A stretch of 38,521 bases of DNA from assembly GCA_913009735.1 (NCBI GenBank), contig CAJVYU010000018.1, positions 1 through 38,521 on the forward strand. Direction: 5' to 3'. The stretch comes from an uncultured Fidelibacterota bacterium. Lineage in GTDB: Bacteria; Fidelibacterota; Marinisomatia; Marinisomatales; TCS55. Of the stretch, positions 25,204 through 33,268 are shown piece after piece (position 1 is the first letter of the stretch; every line of letters starts with the position of its first letter). The position numbers and the translations under genes were made by a program. The notes below the pieces were generated by a model. That model made no database searches. It was not told the origin of the DNA and saw only the letters and a program-made list of their open reading frames with translations.

Positions 25204-26310
25204 TTAATTTGAATATACTGCGATTGCGGACATCACTTCACGTTGAGTCGTAAAACCAGCCGGTTTATTTAACAGTCTCCCGTTGACTACAAGAGCACTT
25301 GACCCGCCTCCATCAAGATTGATTGCTTCTTCACAGCCCAGGTCATCCATAATAATGGCTAATTCTATTAAATCAACTCCCCTGCTGTCAGGTTGCCTCC
25401 CGTCCACAACGAGGAATATTTGTTTTCCGTCCTTTTTGTATCCGGCCGCAGAACGGGGGTGAATATCAGGGATTTTTGTCCAGAAGAATGCTTCTTCAAC
25501 ATCTGTGACATTTCGACGGCCTTTATGGATTATCACCGGTCCAGCCTGTAAAGCACTTTCCACATTCCAATAAGATGACTGACTAAAATCAAGTGCTTCA
25601 ATGGGAGTGTCGGGCCTATTATCCATTGGTTTACTCCATTCAAAAAGAGAATCATTACGACTGGCAATCCAGGCAATATCCATTTCTCCATTGGCATCAA
25701 AACCAATAGCACTGCGTGTGACGTAATACCTTTTATCTCTCTTAAGCAAAGAACGTAATGAATGGGTAATGATTTCACCGTTTCGCATTATTAATCCAAC
25801 GTGTTCTGCCGGATTTTTATGCATTAAAAAATATCCACCGTTAATAACGACAACTGCGTTCAATCTTTCAGCAAATTGACTCGGGGTTTCCCTTCTATCT
25901 TCGTCGGATGAAATTACAATATCCGTATCTAATTGTTTACTGTCCACTTCAACATACCAGGCATTGATGGGAATTTGCTTATTTCGCCCAGAAAACACCC
26001 GAATGCCGTTCGGTAAATCTTCAAATTCAGCTGTTATATTTTTCCAACTCATGGGGATGCTTCGATACGATTCGATTTTCCCGCATGAAAACAGTAAAAA
26101 AGAAATTATAATTAGTAGAGATATTTGCGAAATCTTAAGTGTAAAGAAAAAAGAGTTAAAATTTGTTTGATTAAGGCGGGAAATGCAATTAATAGCACAG
26201 CTATGAATAATTTTTCCAATCCGCCGGCTGGCGGACGAAATTTTAAACTTTTTAATTTGTGCTATAGGTTTTGCACAGGTCTCTTGTAGTAAATTGTGTG
26301 TTTTAGTCAT
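25204..26310 (-). CDS. Phosphodiester glycosidase (NAGPA/DUF2233 family) lipoprotein with odd N-terminus
   Basis: A 368-residue protein. The C-terminal domain (about 150-368) is of the NAGPA/DUF2233 type, which removes sugars from phosphodiester-linked glycans: NGGYFLMHKNPAEHVGLIM, RSAIGFDANGE, AINLDGGGSSALVVNGR. A hydrophobic stretch ending in the lipobox LLFS-Cys76 predicts a lipoprotein. About 50 residues lie before that signal, and codons 26-30 of them are a palindromic repeat. The only ATG in frame overlaps the preceding stop (ATGA). No GTG or TTG start lies nearer the lipobox, so a non-standard start (for example ATT or ATA) or a damaged 5' end is possible. Confidence 0.78.
   Translation of the reverse strand: MTKTHNLLQETCAKPIAQIKKFKISSASRRIGKIIHSCAINCISRLNQTNFNSFFFTLKISQISLLIIISFLLFSCGKIESYRSIPMSWKNITAEFEDLPNGIRVFSGRNKQIPINAWYVEVDSKQLDTDIVISSDEDRRETPSQFAERLNAVVVINGGYFLMHKNPAEHVGLIMRNGEIITHSLRSLLKRDKRYYVTRSAIGFDANGEMDIAWIASRNDSLFEWSKPMDNRPDTPIEALDFSQSSYWNVESALQAGPVIIHKGRRNVTDVEEAFFWTKIPDIHPRSAAGYKKDGKQIFLVVDGRQPDSRGVDLIELAIIMDDLGCEEAINLDGGGSSALVVNGRLLNKPAGFTTQREVMSAIAVYSN
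26220..26235. repeat. Palindromic element inside a coding sequence
   Basis: TCCGCCGGCTGGCGGA is a perfect 6-bp-stem hairpin with the same GTCCGCC/GGCGGAC-type core as the intergenic elements of this window (continuing as GGCGGAC to 26236). It lies in frame in the N-terminal extension of the phosphodiester-glycosidase gene, upstream of its signal sequence. Confidence 0.6.
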
Positions 26311-26966
26311 TCATTAATCATTGTGAAATATGCCGTGTCTAAGGCTGTATCTGTGAGCTCATCCCTAATAACAACATACCATTGTCCCACTTGAGCATTT
26401 TTTATAGTTTTATATGTCCAAGAACGCCAATGAACCGATCGATCTATATCGACTGGAATTGTATCAATATATTTTCCTTCAAAATACCATTCATACAATA
26501 TGGTTCTTTTTCCCAGGATGTTTCGAATCCCTGAATAACAATACACTTTTTCAAGGGTAGTAGAAAATTCATTTCCAATATTGATCGGTTTTCGGATACT
26601 GTCTATCATGGATTCACAAAAAAGCAGGGAATTTACTCGAAGGTCAGGAATGGTTTTAACGAGCTCATTTTCAATATTTACAGTGTCTTTTTTGAAATTG
26701 ACTTCGCTGGAATCATTAATGATTTCAACAAGGTTAACACCATCTCCAATTATATCAATGACAGCAGATTTGTTATCAACCGGTTGAGCTAATATTTCTG
26801 CTGGTAAGGTTTTTTCAATCGTAAATGCGGTAAGAACAGCATAGATGGCATAAACAATGGATAAAGGAATAATGTATCTGTCAAGTTTTTGCCACAACGC
26901 AACTAACAATAATATTAAAAATATAATAGTGATTGGGATAAATGTAGGGTCTTGGAACAAGTTCAT
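26307..26966 (-). CDS. Membrane protein with C-terminal DUF2914-like domain
   Basis: A 219-residue protein. Two hydrophobic segments (about 10-28 and 33-50) anchor it, and the remainder is predicted to be outside the cytoplasm. The last 90 residues resemble DUF2914: KVYCYSGIRNILGKRTILYEWYFEGK, then IPVDIDRSVHWRSWTYKTI and GQWYVVIRDE. That domain is found in bacterial envelope proteins of unknown function. It is the first gene of the four-gene cluster and its stop overlaps the ATG of the phosphodiester-glycosidase gene by 4 nt. No enzymatic function can be assigned. Confidence 0.75.
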   Translation of the reverse strand: MNLFQDPTFIPITIIFLILLLVALWQKLDRYIIPLSIVYAIYAVLTAFTIEKTLPAEILAQPVDNKSAVIDIIGDGVNLVEIINDSSEVNFKKDTVNIENELVKTIPDLRVNSLLFCESMIDSIRKPINIGNEFSTTLEKVYCYSGIRNILGKRTILYEWYFEGKYIDTIPVDIDRSVHWRSWTYKTIKNAQVGQWYVVIRDELTDTALDTAYFTMINE

Positions 26967-27071
26967 AATAAAATGAATTTCTATCTGAATTTATTTAATG
27001 ATGCACCTGAATATAGATAATCTGATTATGCCATTAGCCATGAATTATTCCGGATAAATTAATTTAAAATT

Positions 27072-27719
27072 TTATTTATTTGAACAAAATCTTAAAAATG
27101 AGTCCAAAATTTCATATCCAAAATTATAGCTAAAATGTTCCCCCATTTCTCGTTTTTTTAAAAAACTCTGTGTGGCTTCTATGTGAGGCTGAAAACCCCA
27201 AATCGGTTTTGTCTTTGAGGCAATTCCATCTATTTGAACCATTGCGCTTGTGGCAATCACTTCAAAATCATTTGGGCATTCAACCACACCTTCTAAATGT
27301 GAATAAGCTAAAATACCTGATTGCTTATAGCTCCACAAGCGATTGGCAGATAAATTCACGTTACGCACTCCCCTCTTTTTTTCACCGTTCCATAGCGGTT
27401 CCACTTTTCCACCAAAGACATGGGCTAATAATTGATGCCCGTAACAAATACCCAAAACAGGAATTAGGTCATCAGATGCTTCAAGAATAAAATTTTGAAG
27501 AAAATTTTGCCATTCATACTCATCTTGAACAGAAGCCAAACTGCCCATTATAATGATTCCGGCTATGAGTCCATTATTATTTCGGATGCTATCGCATCCG
27601 AAAAGAGCGGGGAAATGAATAGAAATGGGTAATTCTGAACGGATGGCAATATTATTTATCGCACCGATCTCCGGATTAACCATCGATGGATCTATGATCA
27701 TTATTTGACTAGAAAGCAT
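27072..27719 (-). CDS. Class I glutamine amidotransferase (GuaA-N-like), stand-alone
   Basis: A 215-residue class I amidotransferase with the nucleophile elbow LGICYGHQLLAHVFGG (Cys about 94) and the His-Glu pair in WGFQPHIEATQ (about 174-184). These complete a Cys-His-Glu triad. Such stand-alone domains release ammonia from glutamine or act as gamma-glutamyl hydrolases or peptidases. No ATP-pyrophosphatase or other synthetase partner lies next to it. It is leftward and separated from tRNA-Pro by a terminator, so it probably has its own promoter. The true substrate is not clear from sequence. Confidence 0.8.
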   Translation of the reverse strand: MLSSQIMIIDPSMVNPEIGAINNIAIRSELPISIHFPALFGCDSIRNNNGLIAGIIIMGSLASVQDEYEWQNFLQNFILEASDDLIPVLGICYGHQLLAHVFGGKVEPLWNGEKKRGVRNVNLSANRLWSYKQSGILAYSHLEGVVECPNDFEVIATSAMVQIDGIASKTKPIWGFQPHIEATQSFLKKREMGEHFSYNFGYEILDSFLRFCSNK

Positions 27720-27731
27720 GGAAGAAAATAA

Positions 27732-27758
27732 AAGCCTTTTTCAATATGAAAAAGGCTT
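27732..27758 (-). terminator. Rho-independent terminator after tRNA-Pro(GGG)
   Basis: A perfect 11-bp stem AAGCCTTTTTC/GAAAAAGGCTT with a 5-nt loop. On the minus strand it is followed by the T-rich tail TTATTTTCTTC. It ends the merR-tRNA-Pro transcript before the amidotransferase gene. Confidence 0.85.
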
Positions 27759-27769
27759 CATTTACCATG

Positions 27770-27843
27770 TCGGAGCGACAGGATTTGAACCTGCGACCCC
27801 TGCAACCCCATTGCAGTGCGCTACCGGGCTACGCCACGCTCCG
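27770..27843 (-). tRNA. tRNA-Pro(GGG)
   Basis: A 74-nt cloverleaf on the minus strand. The acceptor CGGAGCG/CGCTCCG is fully paired with discriminator A. The D arm is GTAGCCCGGTAGCGC. The anticodon stem CTGCA/TGCAG encloses ATGGGGT, giving anticodon GGG. The T arm CGCAGG-TTCAAAT-CCTG is typical. Its first base directly follows the TAA stop of the merR gene, so the mature tRNA must be cut from a merR-tRNA cotranscript. Confidence 0.94.
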
Positions 27844-28215
27844 TTAATGATGATGTAAAAATTCTATCAGCGCTTCCAGCTCCTGCTTTACTTTAAGCAA
27901 AACCTTACTTGAATCGTTTTTAGCCTCTACGATCGGAGGACTTTCTATGATTTCTTCGACTGATTCACCTATTGACAACTGGCTTTTTGCACCTTTGATC
28001 GTAAATTTTCGACTGTACAGTAAATCCTTAATTAATAATATAGTATCAATATCTTTCTGTCTATATGTACGATTACCGGCTCGATTTTTTGGCGGAGCTA
28101 ACTGCTTAAATTCAGTTTCCCAATAACGAAGTACGTAAGGCTTCAAACCCGTTATTTCACTGACTTCGCCAATGGAATAATATAGTTTTTTGATTTGTTT
28201 TGGATCGGTTCCCAT
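27844..28215 (-). CDS. MerR-family transcriptional regulator
   Basis: A 123-residue regulator. The N-terminal winged helix carries YYSIGEVSEITGLKPYVLRYWETEF (about 11-35) and APPKNRAGNRTYRQKDIDTILLIKDLL. The C-terminal part is short and helical with no metal-binding Cys pattern. A MerR-type gene directly before a tRNA-Pro gene is an arrangement I recall from other bacteria, often near pheST. The last residues are LHHH, then TAA, with the tRNA following at once. Targets and effector unknown. Confidence 0.88.
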   Translation of the reverse strand: MGTDPKQIKKLYYSIGEVSEITGLKPYVLRYWETEFKQLAPPKNRAGNRTYRQKDIDTILLIKDLLYSRKFTIKGAKSQLSIGESVEEIIESPPIVEAKNDSSKVLLKVKQELEALIEFLHHH

Positions 28216-28383
28216 AAATTCGTTATTTAAAGTAATACTTTAAATTAATGCAGACATACCGACGGTGCAAATAGTTTAAATTAATTCTTTAATACAATCA
28301 TTGATTTCGTGAATCCCAAAAAAATATGGCGGACGGCACCATAGACTTTTTATTGCTATTATTATGCAAATAGCTTCACCCAT

Positions 28384-29601
28384 TTACTTTCTGTGTTTAA
28401 TAAGGAAGCATTCAATTCGATCAAATGCCTCGTTCAGAATTTCCAAAGCCGGCAAAAATACAATCCTGAAATGTCCCTGCCCGTATTCCGGGGAAAATCC
28501 AGAACCGTGAACCACCAATACATGTTCTTCATGCAATAATTTCAGAACAAATTCCTTGTCGTTAGATTTCCACTTTTCGTCGGTATGGCGAACAAACATA
28601 TAGAAGGATCCATCAGGTTTTGTTACTTCCAAACCATCTATGGATTGGATTCTTTGAATGCACAGATTACGTTGTTTAAGTAGTCGATTTGTGTAACCGT
28701 TCATCCACTCTCTTGGGCCTTCCAGCCCGGCTAAATATCCCAATTGAGCAGGAGTTGATGCACAAAGTCTTGACCGAAGCAGTCGTTCAACACCATCTCT
28801 AACGAGTAACAGTTCGTCATGTGGATCATGCCATGCCATATATCCGATTCTCCATCCCGGAGCATAGAACACTTTTGAAACTCCGTTTAGAGTAATCACA
28901 GGAACATTTTGTGATAAAGAGGCAGTAGAATAATGATTGCCTTTAAAATTTATTTCGTCATAGATCTCATCGCTAAGGATAGCACAATTTGGCCATGAAC
29001 CGGCAATGTTAATAATTGCCTCGAGTTGACTTTTATTTGCCACACCGCCTGTTGGATTATTTGGATTTATCACAACAATCAACCGGACTTTATCATCCAT
29101 TTTTGATTCGAGGTCATCTATATCGATCGACCAGCCATTCTCTTCATCCAATTCATATTCTACAGTCTCTCCGCTGAATAATTGCGGATATGCCATATAA
29201 GGGGGATAATGAGGTCCGGGTGCCAGTATTTTATCGCCCGGTTGCAAAAATGCGGCAAAAATTATCTGTAATGCTTCTGTAACTCCATGACAAACGTACA
29301 CGTCCTCGAAAGTACAATTCCACCCTCCATTTTTCTTACGGGATTCATCCAGCGCAATTGCTTCTCTTAGTTCCGGAAGTCCATATGACGGAGAGTAGCC
29401 ATTTCTTTGATTTCTTAAGCCATCACAAAATGCATCGATCATGTGATCGGGTGTGGGAAAACCCGGGTATGCCAACGGATCGCCAATATTCAGTTTCAAA
29501 ATTGTGTGCCCCTGACTTTCCAATTTCATTGCCGGAACAACAACATCTCTGATGGCATATTCTATCTTTGATGCGCGACTTGATACGGGAAATTCACTCA
29601 T
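28384..29601 (-). CDS. Class I/II PLP aminotransferase (AlaA-like)
   Basis: A 405-residue fold-type I aminotransferase, probably alanine or aspartate type. Segments are KLNIGDPLAYPGFPTPDHM (about 40-58), NGYSPSYGLPELREAIA, VVINPNNPTGGVANK, ILSDEIYDEINFKG and the PLP-lysine motif NGVSKVFYAPGWRIGYMAW; a C-terminal FRIVFLP supplies the carboxylate-binding Arg. The sequence is closest in feel to the AlaA group of glutamate-pyruvate aminotransferases. It stands alone between the merR gene and the pnp terminator. The 168-bp gap to merR contains nothing I can name apart from a short GGCGGACGG fragment. Confidence 0.88.
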   Translation of the reverse strand: MSEFPVSSRASKIEYAIRDVVVPAMKLESQGHTILKLNIGDPLAYPGFPTPDHMIDAFCDGLRNQRNGYSPSYGLPELREAIALDESRKKNGGWNCTFEDVYVCHGVTEALQIIFAAFLQPGDKILAPGPHYPPYMAYPQLFSGETVEYELDEENGWSIDIDDLESKMDDKVRLIVVINPNNPTGGVANKSQLEAIINIAGSWPNCAILSDEIYDEINFKGNHYSTASLSQNVPVITLNGVSKVFYAPGWRIGYMAWHDPHDELLLVRDGVERLLRSRLCASTPAQLGYLAGLEGPREWMNGYTNRLLKQRNLCIQRIQSIDGLEVTKPDGSFYMFVRHTDEKWKSNDKEFVLKLLHEEHVLVVHGSGFSPEYGQGHFRIVFLPALEILNEAFDRIECFLIKHRK

Positions 29602-29717
29602 TTATTTCACCTATTAATAATAAAGGGTCATGACTCACTATGAAATATACTTGGATTATCAGTCATATTTAAATTGATATTCTTCCAGCCATCTCATCCA
29701 ACAGATTCCTAACCTAA

Positions 29718-29752
29718 AACAGAGAAACCGCAAGATTAGCGGTTTCTCTGTT
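29718..29752 (-). terminator. Terminator of the nusA-pnp operon
   Basis: A perfect 14-bp stem formed by AACAGAGAAACCGC on one side and GCGGTTTCTCTGTT on the other, with a 7-nt loop. On the minus strand it runs into a short TTTT tract. It lies about 120 nt after the pnp stop and interrupts an alanine dehydrogenase-like coding fragment. Confidence 0.82.
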
Positions 29753-29853
29753 AATACATTATGACCAGATTGGGTCAGTTTTAAAGTGATAGGAGGTGTT
29801 AATGCATCTCGATTCTCACGATTTTTAATCTTTTCTGGAGTATCGACAATCAT
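29746..29853 (-). pseudogene. Alanine dehydrogenase N-terminal relic
   Basis: An ATG 19 nt after pnp opens a frame whose first 36 codons resemble the N-terminus of alanine dehydrogenase. PEKIKNRENRDALTP corresponds to the family PKEIKNNENRVALTP, and SGHNVLTE to the family GHxVLVE. GAGAGAAA precedes the ATG. After residue 36 the similarity stops exactly where the pnp terminator hairpin begins, and the frame continues with unrelated sequence to 29659. The rest of the enzyme (over 300 residues) is missing. I read it as a truncated gene remnant. Confidence 0.65.
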
Positions 29854-29872
29854 TTTCTCTCATCTATCTGAT

Positions 29873-32044
29873 TTAAAAACGTTTTTTGAAAGGACGGCGT
29901 CCCCTGTTTCCTCCATGTCTGCTGTCACTCCTGTCGCTTCTCTCTCTTTTAGGCCGTTCAACCCATCCTTCCGGTTTTGGAATGAGAGCTTTACGACTGA
30001 AATCGAGTCTGCCTTGGTCATCTACTTTGATTAGCTTAACCCGAACATCATCTCCCGGTTTTAACACATCCTCCACCCGTTCAGTGCGATTCCAATCAAT
30101 TTCTGAAATATGCACAAGACCTTCACGACCCGGAGCAAATTCAACAAAAGCACCGAATGTCATTAACCGTGATACAATTGCATCAAACTCTTGACCTACT
30201 TCGGGTTCCATAGTGATTGATTTGATGAGTTCAATGGCATCATTGCATTTTGCTGCATCAGGATTTGCGACAGTAACAACACCATCATCATCTACATTGA
30301 TTTCGCATTCGGTATCTTCGATGATTTTCTTGATGTTCTTACCTCCAGGTCCAATCAGGGCACCAATCTTACTCGGATTGATTTGCAAACTGACGATGCG
30401 TGGAGCGTATTTTGACATTTCATTCGGTTCCGGTAATGCCTCGTTCATCAGTCCTAATATATGCATTCTTCCAGCATGTGCTTGTGTCAGAGCTTCCGTT
30501 ATTAATTCGAAGGAAACACCCTCAATTTTCAAGTCAAGCTGAATAGCAGTAATTCCTTCACTGGTACCGGCCACTTTAAAGTCCATATCACCTAAATGAT
30601 CTTCTGCTCCAAGGATATCGCTTAAAATAGCATGTTTATCCCCTTCCAGGACTAATCCCATGGCAATACCTGCCACGTGACATCGAGTCGGAGCTCCTGC
30701 ATTCATTAATGCCAGGGAGCCGCCGCAGACAGATGCCATAGATGAAGAACCGTTTGATTCTAATATTTCCGACACGATTCGTATTGTGTATGGAAAATCA
30801 TCATATTCAGGCAGAATTGTTTTTAATGAACGCTCGGCCAGATTTCCGTGTCCGATTTCGCGACGTCCTGTAAATCCAATCCGTCCAACTTCTCCGACGC
30901 TATATGGGGGGAAATTATAATGAAGATAATAATTCTTCTTATAATCTGCGCCCATTGTATCGATGATTTGTTCATCACTTTTCGTACCGAGAGTCAGGAC
31001 AACCAGCGCCTGTGTTTCGCCTCGGGTAAAAAGTACCGATCCATGCGTTCGAGGTAAGAATCCTGGTTGAATGGTGATTTGACGGATTTCATCTGTTTTC
31101 CGACCATCACTGCGAACACCTTCATTCAAGATCTGTCCTCGAAAAGCCGTTTTAAAGTAGCTATCAATATGACTTTTAATCTGCTTTTCCATTTCAGGAA
31201 ATTTTTCAACTAAAGCATCATTTGTATCCTTGTATAATGCATCTGTTGCAGACTCGCGTTCCATCTTATCAGCAATTTTTATAATATCATTAATTTTACC
31301 TTGAACAAGATTCTCAACTTCTGTTTTTAGGTCTTCATTTTCCTCTTCTTCAGGGATAGTTCGTTTTACGATAGTCAGTTCAGCTGCAAGTGCTTTTTGA
31401 AGATCAATGATTTTAACAATGACTTCTTGAGCAGCTTTTAAAGCACCCACCATCTCGTCTTCGCTGATTTCCTCCGCTTCACCCTCAACCATGACAATGG
31501 TATTCTCATTTCCGGAAACAATCATTTCCATGTGAGAATCTTCCATTTGTTTATTGGTGGGGTTCACTATATAATCACCATTTACTTGTCCGACACGAAC
31601 TGTTGCGATTGGACCATTCCATGGTATATCTGAAATTAGAAGCGCAGCCGAAGCACCAATACCCGCTAAAACATCAGCAGGATTTTCACCATCGCTGGAG
31701 AGTGCTGTTATGATCACTTGCGTTTCATATTTAAATGATTTTGGAAACAATGGCCTGATGGGCCTATCCGTCAATCGGCTGGTTAATATTTCTTTTTCAG
31801 AGGGACGCGCTTCTCTTTTGAAAAAGCCTCCCGGTATTTTACCTGCGGCATAATGGCGTTCTCTATATTCTACTTGTAATGGGAAATAATCAATATCTTC
31901 CCGTATACTCTTTCCTGCATTTACTGCACATAAAATCGTTGTTTCACCATATGTCACTAATACAGATCCGGCAGACTGCCGTGCGACCTGTCCTGTTTCT
32001 ATTCTAAGCGTTCTTCCGCCTAGTTCTATCTCTTTTGTTATCAT
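29873..32044 (-). CDS. pnp: Polyribonucleotide nucleotidyltransferase (PNPase)
   Basis: A 723-residue 3'-5' phosphorolytic exoribonuclease. Two RNase PH domains (about 1-220 and 310-545) flank a helical domain; YRERHYAAGKIPGGFFKREARPSE and GHGNLAERSLK are signatures, and DILGAEDHLGDMDFKVAG carries catalytic-site acidic residues. A KH domain (PSKIGALIGPGGKNIKKI) and an S1 domain (GAFVEFAPGREGLVHISE) follow. The tail is basic and rich in Arg, Gly and Ser. It lies 9 nt after rpsO in the classical rpsO-pnp pair and ends before a strong terminator. Confidence 0.97.
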   Translation of the reverse strand: MITKEIELGGRTLRIETGQVARQSAGSVLVTYGETTILCAVNAGKSIREDIDYFPLQVEYRERHYAAGKIPGGFFKREARPSEKEILTSRLTDRPIRPLFPKSFKYETQVIITALSSDGENPADVLAGIGASAALLISDIPWNGPIATVRVGQVNGDYIVNPTNKQMEDSHMEMIVSGNENTIVMVEGEAEEISEDEMVGALKAAQEVIVKIIDLQKALAAELTIVKRTIPEEEENEDLKTEVENLVQGKINDIIKIADKMERESATDALYKDTNDALVEKFPEMEKQIKSHIDSYFKTAFRGQILNEGVRSDGRKTDEIRQITIQPGFLPRTHGSVLFTRGETQALVVLTLGTKSDEQIIDTMGADYKKNYYLHYNFPPYSVGEVGRIGFTGRREIGHGNLAERSLKTILPEYDDFPYTIRIVSEILESNGSSSMASVCGGSLALMNAGAPTRCHVAGIAMGLVLEGDKHAILSDILGAEDHLGDMDFKVAGTSEGITAIQLDLKIEGVSFELITEALTQAHAGRMHILGLMNEALPEPNEMSKYAPRIVSLQINPSKIGALIGPGGKNIKKIIEDTECEINVDDDGVVTVANPDAAKCNDAIELIKSITMEPEVGQEFDAIVSRLMTFGAFVEFAPGREGLVHISEIDWNRTERVEDVLKPGDDVRVKLIKVDDQGRLDFSRKALIPKPEGWVERPKRERSDRSDSRHGGNRGRRPFKKRF

Positions 32045-32053
32045 TCTTACTTC

Positions 32054-32323
32054 TTATCCTCTTATTTTTAATTCCTTTACCAACTCCACATAACTATTTG
32101 GACTTTTGCGACGCAGGTATTTCATTAGTTTCTTTCTTTTCGCAACCATCATAACCAGTCCTCTGCGGGTATGATGATCTTTTTTATGTTCTTTTGCATG
32201 TTCTGTTAATTCACGAATACGCTTTGTCAGAATTGATATCTGAACTTCAGGCGAACCTGTGTCTGTTTCGTGTTTTCCATGCTTTTTAAGAATTTCTGCT
32301 TTTTCTTCTTTTGTTATAGACAT
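32054..32323 (-). CDS. rpsO: 30S ribosomal protein S15
   Basis: An 89-residue primary 16S rRNA-binding protein. Signatures are [19 protein letters not shown] (about 17-35), [21 protein letters not shown] and [21 protein letters not shown] at the C-terminus. An AAGGAG box precedes its ATG in the gap after ribF. The 9-nt spacing on both sides fits cotranscription with ribF and pnp. Confidence 0.97.
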   Translation of the reverse strand: MSITKEEKAEILKKHGKHETDTGSPEVQISILTKRIRELTEHAKEHKKDHHTRRGLVMMVAKRKKLMKYLRRKSPNSYVELVKELKIRG

Positions 32324-32332
32324 TATATCTCC

Positions 32333-33268
32333 TTATAAATATTTTTTTAATAATTCTTTACAAAACTGCTTATCATTTTGCAGTTGATTAATTAATTGCT
32401 TTGGTTTATCAAATTTGATTTCATCACGGATCCTCTCGAGAAACTCAATTTCAATTTCTTTATCATATAAATTATTGAGGTCTTGTGAAAAAAAGTGAAC
32501 TTCTGCTACAAAATCTTTCTCATTAAACGTTGGTCTAGTCCCTAAATTACACATTCCATACAGTGATTTGCTATTAATCCTTCCCCTGCAAAAATAGACC
32601 CCATTTTTTGGAAACAGTTGATTTTCTTCCGTTGGTACAAAATTAGCTGTAGGAAATGAAAGATCTCTACCCCTTCCTGCCCCCCGGACCACAACTGCTT
32701 TAAAACCGTACACCCATCCCAACTCAAATGAGGCACGTCTGACAAACCCTTTATGTATCAACTGGCGTATATGGGAGCTGGACAGTATGATCGAATCATC
32801 CATAACAGCTTTTACAATTTCACACGTGACATCTTTGCTTTGGCTATATTTTACTAAAAATTCCGGTGAACCTTCCCGGTTAAACCCGAAATGATGATCA
32901 TATCCAATAATGATATGGATTGGATTAAAATTCTTTATGACTATTTCGTCCATAAATTCCATGGGTGAAATAGTTGAAAATTCCTTCGTAAAAGGAATCA
33001 CCAATACAATATCTACAGATAGACTCTCCAAAATTGATAACTTTTTATCAATGGACATAAGAAGTGGCAACGCTGAACCTTCATCCAAAACATGCCGTGG
33101 ATGGGGATCAAAAGTGATGACGACCGACTTAACATTTTGGGTCTGTGCTTTAGACACAACTTTTTTAATGATTTCTTGATGACCGCGATGAAGACCATCA
33201 AAGGAACCAATGGTTACAATTGCTTGACCATCCTGTTTTATGTCTTTAAATGATGTCAGGACGTCCAT
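32333..33268 (-). CDS. ribF: Bifunctional riboflavin kinase/FAD synthetase
   Basis: A 311-residue enzyme converting riboflavin to FMN and then FAD. The N-terminal nucleotidylyltransferase domain has VTIGSFDGLHRGHQEIIKKV (about 19-38, HxGH-like), FDPHPRHVL and the IIGYDHHFGFNREG segment. The C-terminal flavokinase domain has GAGRGRDLSFPTANFVP (about 195-211) and NLGTRPTF, then VEVHFF-like AEVHFFSQDLN. The start overlaps the end of truB by 13 nt. Length is typical of the bacterial bifunctional form. Confidence 0.96.
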   Translation of the reverse strand: MDVLTSFKDIKQDGQAIVTIGSFDGLHRGHQEIIKKVVSKAQTQNVKSVVITFDPHPRHVLDEGSALPLLMSIDKKLSILESLSVDIVLVIPFTKEFSTISPMEFMDEIVIKNFNPIHIIIGYDHHFGFNREGSPEFLVKYSQSKDVTCEIVKAVMDDSIILSSSHIRQLIHKGFVRRASFELGWVYGFKAVVVRGAGRGRDLSFPTANFVPTEENQLFPKNGVYFCRGRINSKSLYGMCNLGTRPTFNEKDFVAEVHFFSQDLNNLYDKEIEIEFLERIRDEIKFDKPKQLINQLQNDKQFCKELLKKYL

